DNA of 64,000 nucleotides from Mesonia aquimarina (GTDB lineage: Bacteria > Bacteroidota > Bacteroidia > Flavobacteriales > Flavobacteriaceae), in NCBI RefSeq assembly GCF_003667275.1, contig NZ_RCNV01000007.1, forward strand, positions 112,796-176,795, in the 5' to 3' direction. Below the pieces are notes generated by a model. The model saw only the letters and a program-made list of their open reading frames with translations. It was not told the DNA's origin and did not search any database. Of this stretch, positions 15,334 through 25,387 are shown piece after piece. Both the position numbers and the translations under genes were made by a program. The stretch's first letter is position 1, and every line of letters starts with the position of its first letter.

Positions 15334-18300
15334 ATGTTCAAAAAAATATGCTTAGGATTCATTTTTGTGTTTAGCTTGATTTTTTCAAGTTTTGCGCAAG
15401 AATCTGCTCAATACACAAACGATTTAGTTCAGTATAACCGCGCGGTAAAACTTTACCAAGACAATCAGTATAAAGCTGCCCAAAAACTGTTTAGAGAAGT
15501 CAAAAAAACAGACATTAGTACAGGTGTAGAGGCTGATTGTGCTTATTATATTGCCAATTGTGCTGTTAGACTAAATCAGGCAAATGCAGATGAATTAATG
15601 CAAGATTTTGTTCGCAATTACCCTACAAGCACTAAGCGAAATTCCGCTTATAAAAGTGTAGCAGATTATTATTTTTCTAATGGCGATTACAGTTATGCTA
15701 GAAAATGGTTTGCAGAAGTAGATCAAAATTCACTCTCGCAAACAGAATTACAAGAATTTTATTTTAATAATGGATATGCTGCTTTTAAAACAGGGCAAAA
15801 AGAGGAGGCGAAAAAATATTTTAATCGTGTTAGAGATTCTAAAGAATATGGTTCTCAAGCCAAATATTATTTAGGTTTTATAGCTTATGAAGGCGATGAT
15901 TATGAAGAAGCCAACCAGATGTTTGAAGAAGTGAAAACAGAAGGCAGAAATAATAAAAACCTATCTTATTTTCAGAGCGATATGAATTTTAAACTCGGGA
16001 AGTTTGAACAAGCAATTGCGCTTGCAAAAGAACAATTAGACAGGTCTAATCGTCAAGAGCGTTCTGAATTAAATAAAATTATTGGCGAAAGTTATTTTAA
16101 TTTAGAAGAATACGAAGCGGCAATTCCGTATTTAAAAGAATACCAAGGTAAAAACGGAAAGTGGAATAACACCGATTATTACCAATTAGGTTATGCGTAT
16201 TATAAACAAGGCGAATATCAAAACGCCGTTTCTGAATTTAATAAAATTATTGGGGGTCAAAATTTTGTTGCTCAAAATGCTTATTATCATTTAGCGCAAT
16301 CTTACATTAAACTCGACCAGAAACAACAAGCCTTAAATGCATTTAAAAATGCTGCTGAAATGAGTTTTGATGAAAAAATTCAAGAAGATGCGGCTTTAAA
16401 TTATTCAAAACTCAGTTATGAAATCGGGAATAATTACAAAAGTATTCCTGAGGTTTTGACAGATTTTTTGAATGATTATCCAAACTCAAAAGAGAAGGAA
16501 ACAATTTCTGCTTTGTTAGTTGATTCTTATATCACTTCAAAAAATTATAAAAAAGCGATGGACTTACTTGAAGGGAGTAAGGCTTACGAAGATAAAATTG
16601 TTTATCAAAAAGTAGCTTATTATCGCGGTGTAGAATTGTATAATGACGGAAAATATCAAGAAGCTTCAGCACTTTTTAATAAATCTCTTTCAGAAAGAAA
16701 CAATCAAACATTTACAGCAAAAGCAACTTATTGGAAAGCAGAAACTGCTTACAATTTAGAAGAATACCAAGATGCGCTTATTGGTTATAAAGAATTTAAA
16801 GGTATGAGCGCTGCAAAAAGCACCTCAGAATTTAAAAATATAGATTATAATATTGGCTATACTTACTTTAAGAAAAGAGATTATTCCAATGCAATTAGTC
16901 ATTTTAAAGCATATACCTCAAAAAATAATGAGCAACAAAAAGCGCAATTAAACGATGCTTATTTAAGATTAGGCGACAGCTATTTTGCTACAAGCGATTA
17001 TTGGACCGCTATGGAATCTTATAATGAAGCGATAAAAATGGAAGGAATCGATAGCGATTACGCTTATTTTCAAAAAGCAATTAGCTATGGATTTGTAGAT
17101 AAAAACGATCGAAAAATTGACGATTTAAAAAGTTTTTTAAGTCGCTATTCTAAATCGATTTATAGAGATGACGCGCTTTACGAATTAGGAAACACCTATG
17201 TTGCCGAAGAGCAAACCGATAAAGCAATCAGCGCTTATCAAGATTTAATAGATAATGTTCCTATGAGTTCGTTTGTTTCAAAAGCATTATTAAAGCAGGG
17301 ACTTATTTATTATAATAATGATCAAGGAAATAAAGCCTTGGACAAATTTAGAAAAGTTGTTGCAGATTATCCAAATACCGAAGAAGCAAATCAGGCGGTA
17401 AAAACTGCTCGTGGAATTTACGTAGATTTAGGAAGAACAGATGAATATGCTGCTTGGGTAAAACAATTAGACTTTGTTGAAGTAGCCGATTCAGATATTG
17501 ATAATGCCACTTTTGAAGCAGCTGAACAGAAATTCATTAACAGTGAAAATGAAGCAGCAAAAAAAGGCTTTAAAAAATATTTAAAAGATTTCCCAAATGG
17601 ACTACATGCATTACCTGCACATTTTTATTTAGCACAATTACAATATAAAAATGGCGATAAAACAGATGCGATTCCACATTATCGTTATGCAATTGAACAA
17701 CCGCGAAGCGAATTTACCGAGCAAGCTTTAGCGCGTTTATCACAAATTTTATTAGAAAAAGAGAATTATCAGGAAGCTATTCCGGTATTAAAACGTTTAG
17801 AAAGCGAAGCAGATTTTCCTCAAAATATAACTTTTGCACAGTCCAATTTAATGAAGGCATATTATCAGCAAGATAATTATGAGCAAACTATTGCTTATGC
17901 CGAAAAAGTATTGAGAGATGCCAAAATCGAAGATCAAGTAAAAAGTGATGCGCAAATTTTCACAGCACGTGCAGCAATGCAAACCGAACAAGAAGAAAAG
18001 GCAAAAAAAGCATATGCAGAAGTTTTAAAAATTGCAAAAGGGGCATTAGCCGCAGAAGCTCAATATTACGATGCTTACTTTAAGCGAAAAGATGGAAATT
18101 ACGAAGCTTCTAATGAATCGGTTCAGGTAATTGCTAAAGAATATTCAGGTTATAAAAAATTCTCTTATAAAGGTTTGTTACTAATGTCTAAAAACTACTA
18201 TGATTTAGATGATCCGTTTCAAGCTACAGCAATTTTAGAAAACATGATTAAAAGTGTTTCCGGTTATCCAGAAATTGTTGAAGAAGCTAAAACAGAGTTA

Positions 18301-18369
18301 TCGCGCATTAAAGAAGAAGAAGCAAAAACAAACGCTTCTGTAGATGCTGAACAAACCGAACAAAACTAA
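15334..18369 (+). CDS. Secreted tetratricopeptide-repeat protein
   Basis: A 1011-residue protein with a cleavable signal peptide (MFKKICLGFIFVFSLIFSSFAQ, no lipobox Cys) and TPR-type helical repeats along nearly the whole length, seen as recurring patterns such as YxxAxxLFxxV, YxLAQSYIKLDQKQQALNAF and ALYELGNTYVAEEQTDKAI. It ends in a charged, Gln-rich tail. The periplasmic TPR scaffold is followed after 31 bases by an outer-membrane barrel gene, and the pair probably forms a transcription unit. It resembles BamD/CpoB-like or SprE-like scaffolds in general design but is not the lipoprotein SprE. Its precise role is unknown. Confidence 0.85.
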   Translation: MFKKICLGFIFVFSLIFSSFAQESAQYTNDLVQYNRAVKLYQDNQYKAAQKLFREVKKTDISTGVEADCAYYIANCAVRLNQANADELMQDFVRNYPTSTKRNSAYKSVADYYFSNGDYSYARKWFAEVDQNSLSQTELQEFYFNNGYAAFKTGQKEEAKKYFNRVRDSKEYGSQAKYYLGFIAYEGDDYEEANQMFEEVKTEGRNNKNLSYFQSDMNFKLGKFEQAIALAKEQLDRSNRQERSELNKIIGESYFNLEEYEAAIPYLKEYQGKNGKWNNTDYYQLGYAYYKQGEYQNAVSEFNKIIGGQNFVAQNAYYHLAQSYIKLDQKQQALNAFKNAAEMSFDEKIQEDAALNYSKLSYEIGNNYKSIPEVLTDFLNDYPNSKEKETISALLVDSYITSKNYKKAMDLLEGSKAYEDKIVYQKVAYYRGVELYNDGKYQEASALFNKSLSERNNQTFTAKATYWKAETAYNLEEYQDALIGYKEFKGMSAAKSTSEFKNIDYNIGYTYFKKRDYSNAISHFKAYTSKNNEQQKAQLNDAYLRLGDSYFATSDYWTAMESYNEAIKMEGIDSDYAYFQKAISYGFVDKNDRKIDDLKSFLSRYSKSIYRDDALYELGNTYVAEEQTDKAISAYQDLIDNVPMSSFVSKALLKQGLIYYNNDQGNKALDKFRKVVADYPNTEEANQAVKTARGIYVDLGRTDEYAAWVKQLDFVEVADSDIDNATFEAAEQKFINSENEAAKKGFKKYLKDFPNGLHALPAHFYLAQLQYKNGDKTDAIPHYRYAIEQPRSEFTEQALARLSQILLEKENYQEAIPVLKRLESEADFPQNITFAQSNLMKAYYQQDNYEQTIAYAEKVLRDAKIEDQVKSDAQIFTARAAMQTEQEEKAKKAYAEVLKIAKGALAAEAQYYDAYFKRKDGNYEASNESVQVIAKEYSGYKKFSYKGLLLMSKNYYDLDDPFQATAILENMIKSVSGYPEIVEEAKTELSRIKEEEAKTNASVDAEQTEQN

Positions 18370-18400
18370 ACCCATTTCTTGAACATCTAATTGTCTATTT

Positions 18401-20149
18401 ATGCAATTTTTATCTTTTTATAAAACCCTATTTTTAGTCGCTATTTGTTTAAGTACAAGTTTTGTATTTGCCCAAAAAGATGATAAAGAAGAAGCTGAAA
18501 TTGATACCGAGCGCTTAATTATTGTTAAGCCTTATTCTCCTTCAGTTAGTGATGCTTTTAAGGTGAAACAAACACCAAGTATCAATGATTCTACTGAACG
18601 AAAAAAGAAGAAAGTTACCTATGATATTTTTTCATTTCCGGTGGCTTCTACATTTACACCGGCAAAAGGTAAAGCAGCTGGTGTTCAGCAAAAATCAAGA
18701 CCCTATTTATATGATAATTATGCCTCGTTAGGCGTAGGCAATTATCTCAATATCTTGGCTGAGTTTTATGGTACGCTTCAGTTAAATCAAAATCAAGAAT
18801 TGGGAATAGCATTTAACCATAATTCTTCACAAGGCGGAATTGATAATGCAGTGTTAGATGATAAGTTTTACAATACAGATTTAGACCTTTCTTATGAAAG
18901 TCAGGCGCGCGGCTATACTTGGGGAACAGACTTGGGTGTAGAACACCTAGTTTATAATTGGTATGGAGCGCCAAATTATTTACCCATTACAAATGCAGAT
19001 TATGATGGGATAGATCCGCAGCATTCTTATTATGCGATTTCTGTAGGAGCAAATATAGATGTAGAACAAGGAATTTTTGACAAAGCTGATTTTAATTACC
19101 GTCGTTTTGGAGATAATTTTGGAAGCGGAGAGAATCATGTTTTATTAACTCCGAAATTTCAATTTCCTATAGGGAATGAAAATGTTGTGAATGCAGATTT
19201 TTCAGTAGATTACGTTAATGGAAATTTTGATCAAGCACTTTATAATGATTCGTCTTTAAAATACAGCTATTTAAACTTAGGTATTTTGCCAAGTATTCAA
19301 GTTAGTGAGGGTGACTTTGCTTTTGATATCGGAGCGCAATTAGTATATTCTATGAATGCAGAAAATGATGAAAACACCATTTATGTTTATCCTAAGGTAA
19401 CAGGAAGTTATAGAATCGCAGGTGATTATTTTATTGCCTATACCGGCGTAGAAGGTGGTTTACAACAAAATACTTATTATGATTTTGTACAGGATAATCC
19501 GTTTGTATCACCAACTTTAGGAATTGCTCCAACTGATAAGCAGTACAATGTTTATGTAGGAGGTAAAGGTAAATTTACCGAAAACATCAGTTATGATGTT
19601 CGAGCAAATTATTCAGCAGAAAAAGATAAAGCCCTTTTTATTCATAATCCCTATCAGAGTTCATTAGCTTCTGAAGGATTTGAATATTTTAACTCATTTA
19701 GTACGGTTTACGACGATGTAAAAACCCTAGGAGCTTTTGGAGAATTGCAAGTTGCTTTTAATGATAAATTGCAACTAAAAGCAAATGTGGAACTGCAAAC
19801 CTACGATGTAGAAAACCAAGAAGAAGCTTGGAACTTACCACAATTAAGCGGTTCTTTTTTAGCAGATTATCAAATTACTGAAAAATGGAGTGCAGGCGCT
19901 ACTATATATTATATGGGCGAACGTAAAGATTATTTTAGTTATACAGCATCTTCATTAACCGAAGATAAAACAGTTACTTTAGACGGTTTTGTAGATGTTA
20001 ACCTAAATGTAGGTTATCAACTAAATAATAGATTAGGCTTCTTTTTAAGAGGAAATAATTTACTCGAAGGAAATTACCAGCGTTGGATGGGATATTCTGT
20101 TCAAGACATACAAGTGATGGCAGGAGCAACATATCAATTCGACTGGTAA
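18401..20149 (+). CDS. Outer-membrane beta-barrel protein (TonB-receptor-like, no plug)
   Basis: A 582-residue protein with a signal peptide (MQFLSFYKTLFLVAICLSTSFVFAQ), a short periplasmic segment rich in charged residues and then regularly alternating aromatic/hydrophobic strands, ending in GATYQFDW with a terminal aromatic residue as in outer-membrane barrels. I see no carboxypeptidase-regulatory-like domain and no plug domain, and at 582 residues it is shorter than typical TonB-dependent receptors. It follows the TPR gene, suggesting that the TPR protein binds or assembles this barrel. Alternative: a porin-like transporter. Confidence 0.8.
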   Translation: MQFLSFYKTLFLVAICLSTSFVFAQKDDKEEAEIDTERLIIVKPYSPSVSDAFKVKQTPSINDSTERKKKKVTYDIFSFPVASTFTPAKGKAAGVQQKSRPYLYDNYASLGVGNYLNILAEFYGTLQLNQNQELGIAFNHNSSQGGIDNAVLDDKFYNTDLDLSYESQARGYTWGTDLGVEHLVYNWYGAPNYLPITNADYDGIDPQHSYYAISVGANIDVEQGIFDKADFNYRRFGDNFGSGENHVLLTPKFQFPIGNENVVNADFSVDYVNGNFDQALYNDSSLKYSYLNLGILPSIQVSEGDFAFDIGAQLVYSMNAENDENTIYVYPKVTGSYRIAGDYFIAYTGVEGGLQQNTYYDFVQDNPFVSPTLGIAPTDKQYNVYVGGKGKFTENISYDVRANYSAEKDKALFIHNPYQSSLASEGFEYFNSFSTVYDDVKTLGAFGELQVAFNDKLQLKANVELQTYDVENQEEAWNLPQLSGSFLADYQITEKWSAGATIYYMGERKDYFSYTASSLTEDKTVTLDGFVDVNLNVGYQLNNRLGFFLRGNNLLEGNYQRWMGYSVQDIQVMAGATYQFDW

Positions 20150-20230
20150 AAATTATATGTACAACATTTCTCTATAGCGTTGAGGTTAACTTCAGCGCTT
20201 TTTTTATTTTTACACAAATCACATTTTTAT

Positions 20231-21853
20231 ATGAAGCGAGCTTTAATTTTATTAGCACCTATCTTTTTTCTTTTCTCATGCGAAGAAAAAAAAGAAGTTG
20301 ATTTGTTAGTTATGAATGCTAAAGTTTATACGGTAGACAAAGATTTTTCAATTCAACAATCTTTTGTGGTAGATGATGGTAAAATTTTAGAAATAGGTGA
20401 GTTTGGTAAACTAGAGTTACGCTATACCCCAAAACAAACTTACGATGTTGATGGTAAATTTGTTTTTCCGGGCTTAATAGATGCACATGCGCATTTTTAC
20501 GGTTTAGGTTTACAACAACAAAAAGTTAATCTTACCGGTACCAAAACTTTTGAAGAGGTAATAAAACGTTTACAGTCTTATCAAAAAGAAAAAAAATCAA
20601 CTTTTATTGTTGGTAGAGGATGGGATCAAAATGATTGGGAAAATAATGATTTCCCTACAAAAGACACCCTAGATATTCTTTTTCCTAATACGCCTGTTGT
20701 ACTTACAAGAATTGATGGACACGCGATGTTGGTAAATAGCAGAACACTTCAACTGTCAGGTATTTCTGAACAAACCAAAATTGAAGGTGGTGAAATTCAA
20801 CAAAAGAATGGAGAATTAAGCGGAATCTTAATAGATAATGCAATGAGCTTGGTTGGCAAGATAATTCCCAAGCCTACTAAAAAAGATAAAATTTCTGCCC
20901 TTAAAAAAGCAGAAGAAACCTGTCTTGACTACGGTTTAACAACCATTGATGATGCTGGTTTAGATAGAGCGACTATTGAATTGATAGATAGTTTACAAAA
21001 AACAGGCGACTTGAATATCCGAATTTATGCGATGATAGCCAACTCACCTGGAAATGTAGAATATTACTTAAAAAATGGAATATATAAAACTCCAAAACTC
21101 AACGTTCGCTCTTTTAAAGTTTATGCCGATGGAGCTTTAGGTTCCCGCGGAGCTGCTTTAAAAAAGCCCTATTCTGACAAAGAAAATCATTTTGGCGCGA
21201 TGTTAATCAATCCAAAAAAGTTTAAAAAGCTAGCCCAAAAAATTAGTCAATCACCGTTTCAGATGAATACGCACGCTATCGGAGATTCTGCAAATGTGGT
21301 AGTTTTAAAAACCTATGATTCGTTGCTTAAAAAAGAAGAAGACCGAAGATGGCGTGTAGAACATGCGCAAATTTTAGATCAGCCTGATTTTAATTACTTT
21401 AGTGAAAATATAATTCCTTCAGTACAGCCTACTCACGCAACAAGTGATATGTATTGGGCAGAATCACGTTTAGGAGAAAAACGTTTAAAGGATGCTTATG
21501 CGTATAAAAAGCTTTTAAAACAATCTGGAAAAGTTGCTTTGGGAACCGATTTTCCTGTAGAAGAGGTGAACCCTTTCTTAACTTTTTATGCGGCAGTTAG
21601 TAGAAAAGATACTAGCGGATATCCCGAAGGAGGTTTTCAAAAAGAACAAGCATTAAATCGAGAAGAAGCTTTACGCGGCATGACCATTTGGGCGGCTTAC
21701 GCTAATTTTGAAGAGGATGAAAAAGGAAGTATAGAGCAAGGTAAATATGCTGATTTTATTGTGTTAGATCGTGATATTATGACCATTCCATTAAAAGATA
21801 TTCCAAAAACAAAAGTACTACGAACATATATTAATGGAGAACAAGTGAATTAA
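20231..21853 (+). CDS. Amidohydrolase family lipoprotein (YtcJ-like)
   Basis: A 540-residue metal-dependent hydrolase. The N-terminus is a lipoprotein signal (MKRALILLAPIFFLFSCEEK, Cys 17). Metal-binding and catalytic motifs are GLIDAHAHFYGLGLQ (about 77-91), YADGALGSRGAALKKPY, NTHAIGDSAN, RVEHAQILDQPDF and LGTDFPVEEVNPF, in the order seen in the YtcJ/Nfda branch of the amidohydrolase superfamily. The ATG at 20231 is preferred to an upstream TTG because it gives a clean signal peptide. The natural substrate is unknown. Confidence 0.88.
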   Translation: MKRALILLAPIFFLFSCEEKKEVDLLVMNAKVYTVDKDFSIQQSFVVDDGKILEIGEFGKLELRYTPKQTYDVDGKFVFPGLIDAHAHFYGLGLQQQKVNLTGTKTFEEVIKRLQSYQKEKKSTFIVGRGWDQNDWENNDFPTKDTLDILFPNTPVVLTRIDGHAMLVNSRTLQLSGISEQTKIEGGEIQQKNGELSGILIDNAMSLVGKIIPKPTKKDKISALKKAEETCLDYGLTTIDDAGLDRATIELIDSLQKTGDLNIRIYAMIANSPGNVEYYLKNGIYKTPKLNVRSFKVYADGALGSRGAALKKPYSDKENHFGAMLINPKKFKKLAQKISQSPFQMNTHAIGDSANVVVLKTYDSLLKKEEDRRWRVEHAQILDQPDFNYFSENIIPSVQPTHATSDMYWAESRLGEKRLKDAYAYKKLLKQSGKVALGTDFPVEEVNPFLTFYAAVSRKDTSGYPEGGFQKEQALNREEALRGMTIWAAYANFEEDEKGSIEQGKYADFIVLDRDIMTIPLKDIPKTKVLRTYINGEQVN

Positions 21854-21863
21854 AAAAATACTA

Positions 21864-22637
21864 ATGAATAAAATTTTATTAATAGGAATATGTTCACTGT
21901 TTCTTATTGGATGTTGTCATAAAAGTGTATCGCCAAAAAGTAGGCTTAATGGTAATGTGAAAAAGATTACTGAACATTTAATAACAAATAGATATAACTC
22001 AAATGATAAAGTGATTAGAGATACGCTTTATATTACAGAGAAATTATATAATCAGCAAAATCAAATAATTGAGCTAGATCAAGATATTTTATTTGATAAT
22101 GAAAATATGCATATAACCTATATCTATGATCGTTGTGGAAAACTTAAAAAAGAACACGTTAAAATGTCATTTCAGGAAAGTGGATTTGATGTTTTTTATA
22201 TTTATAAAAATTCATTACTACATAAAATAACTACAAAATCTATAGAAGATAGTTTGAAGTTTGTGCAAATGAGCTTAAATGAATACGATATTAATAGCAA
22301 ATTAATTAAAAGTACTACTTCGCAGACACTTTTTAATTTAAAAAGCAGAGATACTATTAAAAACTCAGTACAAACAGATTTTTTTAATGAAAAAGAATTA
22401 ATCTTTAAATCTGAATTGCAGTATTATAAAAACTTAAATCAAAATTTAACTATAAAAAATTTTTACAAGAAAGATGTTTTAGTTAGAACAGAAGAATTTG
22501 ATTATAAAGACTCTTTAATTACCGTATTTCATTTTGAATATAAAATGGATTCTTTGAGTAACTGGATTTCAAGAAAAAAGTATGAAAGTGATTCTTTAAG
22601 ATCTATCACTACAAGAGAATTTTTATACAAGAATTAG
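21864..22637 (+). CDS. Hypothetical lipoprotein
   Basis: A 257-residue protein with a lipoprotein signal (MNKILLIGICSLFLIGCCHK; the lipidated residue is Cys 17 or 18). The mature part is a series of beta-strand-like segments with aromatic and charged residues, loosely like YD-type repeats (for example YIYDRCGKLKKE, EFDYKDSLITVFHFEYK). No known family is recognised. It follows the amidohydrolase gene after 10 bases, so the two may be co-transcribed. Confidence 0.65.
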   Translation: MNKILLIGICSLFLIGCCHKSVSPKSRLNGNVKKITEHLITNRYNSNDKVIRDTLYITEKLYNQQNQIIELDQDILFDNENMHITYIYDRCGKLKKEHVKMSFQESGFDVFYIYKNSLLHKITTKSIEDSLKFVQMSLNEYDINSKLIKSTTSQTLFNLKSRDTIKNSVQTDFFNEKELIFKSELQYYKNLNQNLTIKNFYKKDVLVRTEEFDYKDSLITVFHFEYKMDSLSNWISRKKYESDSLRSITTREFLYKN

Positions 22638-22686
22638 GCTTAAAACAAAAATCATTAATTAGTTAAATCACTTTATTTTAAAAAAT

Positions 22687-23445
22687 TTACCTCCCACCAT
22701 TAGCACGCAAATCTAATAAACACTCGGCGCCTAAATCAGGAATTCCGTTACCAAACATACCCATAATTCCGCTAGAAAATTCTACTTCAGCACGCATTAA
22801 GCAATCTTCAGTTGTACAATGCGCTTCAGCATTTGGATCTTCGTGTTCATTTTGTTGTTCAGAACCAATTCCCACCAAACCAAATAAATGCCCAAATTCG
22901 TGGGTTAATGTGGCGGTTTCAATGATAACTTTATTTGGTGCACCCACAGCATTACTTAAATTGTTTATTGTTTCTTGAAAAATCACCATAGAGGTGTTTT
23001 GGTAAGCGGTACCCAAGGTATTACTGGTTCCTTCATCACTTTGTCTTGCTCCGTTTGCAAAAAAGATAAAAACACTAATTTTATTTTCTGTGTTAAATGA
23101 TGTTCTTAGATCATCTTCTATAGATCTAATTTGATCAATTGTATATGGCCCTTCATTTTCTAAGCTAATCTCTCTGGGAGAAATAGTAACTTCTGTTTTA
23201 TTGGTGCGGCTTAAAATAAATTGCTCTAAATTCTCTAAGCTTTCTGATTGCGGTTTAAATCCGTTTGGATAAACAACTTCAATTTCCATCGTAGAAAAAA
23301 TATCATTGGATAAAAGATCGTGGGCAGAAGCTCCAAGATTTAAATTGTTTCCGGGAATAGTATTACCGTCGTTACTGTCATCGTTGCTACAACTGATGAA
23401 CATAAAAATGCTAAGAATGTAAAAAAGACGTGTACTATTTTTCAT
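22687..23445 (-). CDS. Lipoprotein zinc metalloprotease
   Basis: A 252-residue lipoprotein (MKNSTRLFYILSIFMFISCSND, Cys 19). The zinc motif is THEFGHLFGLVG (about 179-190), an HExxHxxG metzincin-type signature, followed by the Cys-containing AHCTTEDCLM, which recalls the Met-turn and Cys pairs of archaemetzincin-like proteases. These are usually annotated in Flavobacteriia as membrane metalloproteases. I chose the internal ATG at 23445 because it directly begins the signal peptide; the upstream start at 23478 would add 11 residues. Substrate unknown. Confidence 0.82.
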   Translation of the reverse strand: MKNSTRLFYILSIFMFISCSNDDSNDGNTIPGNNLNLGASAHDLLSNDIFSTMEIEVVYPNGFKPQSESLENLEQFILSRTNKTEVTISPREISLENEGPYTIDQIRSIEDDLRTSFNTENKISVFIFFANGARQSDEGTSNTLGTAYQNTSMVIFQETINNLSNAVGAPNKVIIETATLTHEFGHLFGLVGIGSEQQNEHEDPNAEAHCTTEDCLMRAEVEFSSGIMGMFGNGIPDLGAECLLDLRANGGR

Positions 23446-23511
23446 AAAAAAGAGCTTAAGGTTAGTTAAGATTTTCAAACTAACAAGATAAGCAGGTCAA
23501 AAACAAAGCTT

Positions 23512-24222
23512 TTAGGAAAGTTTTAGCATAGCTAAATAATCGTAATGTTCTCCTTTTTTGAGTAATGTGCAGGTAAACCCATTACTTTCTGCAGCAAATT
23601 CTAAGGTGTTAAAATCGATATAAAGCCAATCAAACTTTTCTGATTTTTCGTTCTTATATTGAATTTGATAAGTCAATTCTCCGTAATATTGGTTGGGATT
23701 TACCCAAATCCCGCCATCTTCATCGGCATCAAAAAGGTATTGCAAATCTGAAGAATCTATCAGTATTTTTCCGTTAGGTGCTAAAATGTTTTTTAGGTGA
23801 TTAAAAAAATCGGTGAGATTCTTCAATTTACCGATAATTCCGCTACCGTTCATCAATAGTAAAACAGTATCAAATTCTTGATTTTTTAGGTTGAAAAAAT
23901 CTTGAACCGCTGCATTTTTAATTCCGCGTAAGCGAGCAACTTCTATTGCTCCCGGCGAAATATCAATTGCTGTAATATTTTTCCCTTTTTCTTGAAGGTA
24001 TAACGCATGGCTTCCGGCGCAACACCCTACATCTAGAATTTTTCCTTCGGCTAAATCTAGGGCTTTTTGTTCTAGTAATGGCATTGTTGCATAGTTTCTA
24101 AAAAGATACTCAACAGGTATTATATCTTCATCAAAATCATCACTAAAAACAATAATATCTTCTGGTGAATTTTTATGAAAATAATCTAAAACGGCTTTGC
24201 CAAAAATATCGGGTGATTTCAA
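23512..24222 (-). CDS. Class I SAM-dependent methyltransferase
   Basis: A 236-residue protein with the SAM-binding motif I ILDVGCCAGSHALYLQEKG (about 62-80), the acidic residue of motif II in ITAIDISPGAIEVA, and FDTVLLLMNGSGIIGKL as motif IV. It has no signal peptide, membrane helix or substrate-specific domain, so the acceptor is unknown. It is divergent from the YkgJ-family gene with 35 bases between the start codons. Confidence 0.88.
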   Translation of the reverse strand: MKSPDIFGKAVLDYFHKNSPEDIIVFSDDFDEDIIPVEYLFRNYATMPLLEQKALDLAEGKILDVGCCAGSHALYLQEKGKNITAIDISPGAIEVARLRGIKNAAVQDFFNLKNQEFDTVLLLMNGSGIIGKLKNLTDFFNHLKNILAPNGKILIDSSDLQYLFDADEDGGIWVNPNQYYGELTYQIQYKNEKSEKFDWLYIDFNTLEFAAESNGFTCTLLKKGEHYDYLAMLKLS

Positions 24223-24224
24223 AA

Positions 24225-24253
24225 TTGTGTGTCTTTTTTTAAGCTTATCTTTG
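24225..24253 (+). promoter_or_regulatory. Promoter of the YkgJ-family gene, nearly leaderless
   Basis: TTG at 24225-24227 and TATCTTTG at 24246-24253 are 18 bases apart. The -7 box ends only four bases before the ATG at 24258, so the transcript should begin at or just next to the start codon. Confidence 0.7.
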
Positions 24254-24257
24254 CGCT

Positions 24258-24749
24258 ATGGAAGAAATATTAAAAAATCTACCAAAACTTGCCAAAGATA
24301 AGCATAAGTCTTCTAAAAAATTCTTTGCCAAATTAAAAAAGAAACCACCAAAGCACTTAGATGTGTTGATGCAAGAATTGCACGAAGAAGAGTTTGAGCG
24401 AACCGATTGTTTAGATTGCGCGAATTGTTGTAAAACTACCGGACCGTTATTTCTTAATAAAGATATTGAACGTATTGCGAAGTTTTTAAAAATGAAGCCG
24501 CAAGCATTCATAGATCAATATTTACGTATAGATGAGGAAAACGATTATGTGTTGCAGCAAGTTCCGTGTACATTTTTAAGCCACGATAATAAGTGTTTAA
24601 TTTATGAAGTGCGACCAAAAGCTTGTGCAGAATTTCCGCACACGGACAGAAAAAAGTTTCAGCAAATCTCTAATTTAACCTTAAAGAATGTTGCTATTTG
24701 TCCGGCAGCTTACAATATTGTAGAAAAAATGAAAAAGCGCTTGCCTTAA
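24258..24749 (+). CDS. YkgJ-family cysteine-cluster protein
   Basis: A 163-residue soluble protein. The Cys cluster DCLDCANCCKTTGP (about 54-67) together with VPCTFLSHDNKCLIYEVRPKACAEFP matches the zinc/iron-chelating domain of the YkgJ (UPF0153) family. The biochemical role of this family is not established. Its stop codon overlaps the convergent neighbour by four bases, and its promoter gives a nearly leaderless transcript. Confidence 0.9.
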   Translation: MEEILKNLPKLAKDKHKSSKKFFAKLKKKPPKHLDVLMQELHEEEFERTDCLDCANCCKTTGPLFLNKDIERIAKFLKMKPQAFIDQYLRIDEENDYVLQQVPCTFLSHDNKCLIYEVRPKACAEFPHTDRKKFQQISNLTLKNVAICPAAYNIVEKMKKRLP

Positions 24750-25387
24750 AAAAGCACGCGAATTCCAAATTCTAAATTTACATAATTAGCTGAACCAAAA
24801 AAATCTTCTAAATCTCCGGGAGCTTTTGTTCTTAAAAAATCTCTTCTAAGTGTTGGCGAAAAATATAAGCCTAAGGTTTTATTAAAATGATAACTGACTT
24901 CTGGTGTTAACCAAACGCTGACACCATTATCACTAAAACGGATATCATCTGGCGTGTTATTATTGTAGCTTACTGCACCAACCCCAGCGGTAAGTAAGAG
25001 TCTAAAATCATTTCTTTCAAAAAAATGATAACCAGCTAAACCTCCAACTAAAATAGCATTACTGCGATTGTAATTTCCTAATTTAGTGATATTTTCATTA
25101 GATTGATAAAGAACGCTGTAATGAATACCGATAACAATAGGAAGCTCAAATAAATTGGCGAGTAAACTAAAATTTGTACTTACTTTCCCCTGTAAACCTT
25201 TATTGGCAAAATTATTTCCAAACGCAATAGGGGCAGAAAGTCCGAATTTAAAAATACCGTAATGATCGTCTTTTTCAAATTTATGGGTCGAAGGTTTTTC
25301 CGGCTGATTTTCTTGCGCTATTAGTTGAAGCGAAAAAAATGCAAGGCAAAAAAATAGACAGGTAATTTTTTTAATATTCAAAAACAT
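24746..25387 (-). CDS. Outer-membrane beta-barrel protein
   Basis: A 213-residue protein with a signal peptide (IKKITCLFFCLAFFSLQLIAQ) and then eight or so amphipathic strands ending in LEFGIRVLF, with a C-terminal Phe as expected for small outer-membrane barrels. No specific family recognised. Its start overlaps the end of the upstream lipoprotein gene by 17 bases, so the two are translationally coupled, and they probably form one envelope unit. Confidence 0.72.
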   Translation of the reverse strand: MFLNIKKITCLFFCLAFFSLQLIAQENQPEKPSTHKFEKDDHYGIFKFGLSAPIAFGNNFANKGLQGKVSTNFSLLANLFELPIVIGIHYSVLYQSNENITKLGNYNRSNAILVGGLAGYHFFERNDFRLLLTAGVGAVSYNNNTPDDIRFSDNGVSVWLTPEVSYHFNKTLGLYFSPTLRRDFLRTKAPGDLEDFFGSANYVNLEFGIRVLF

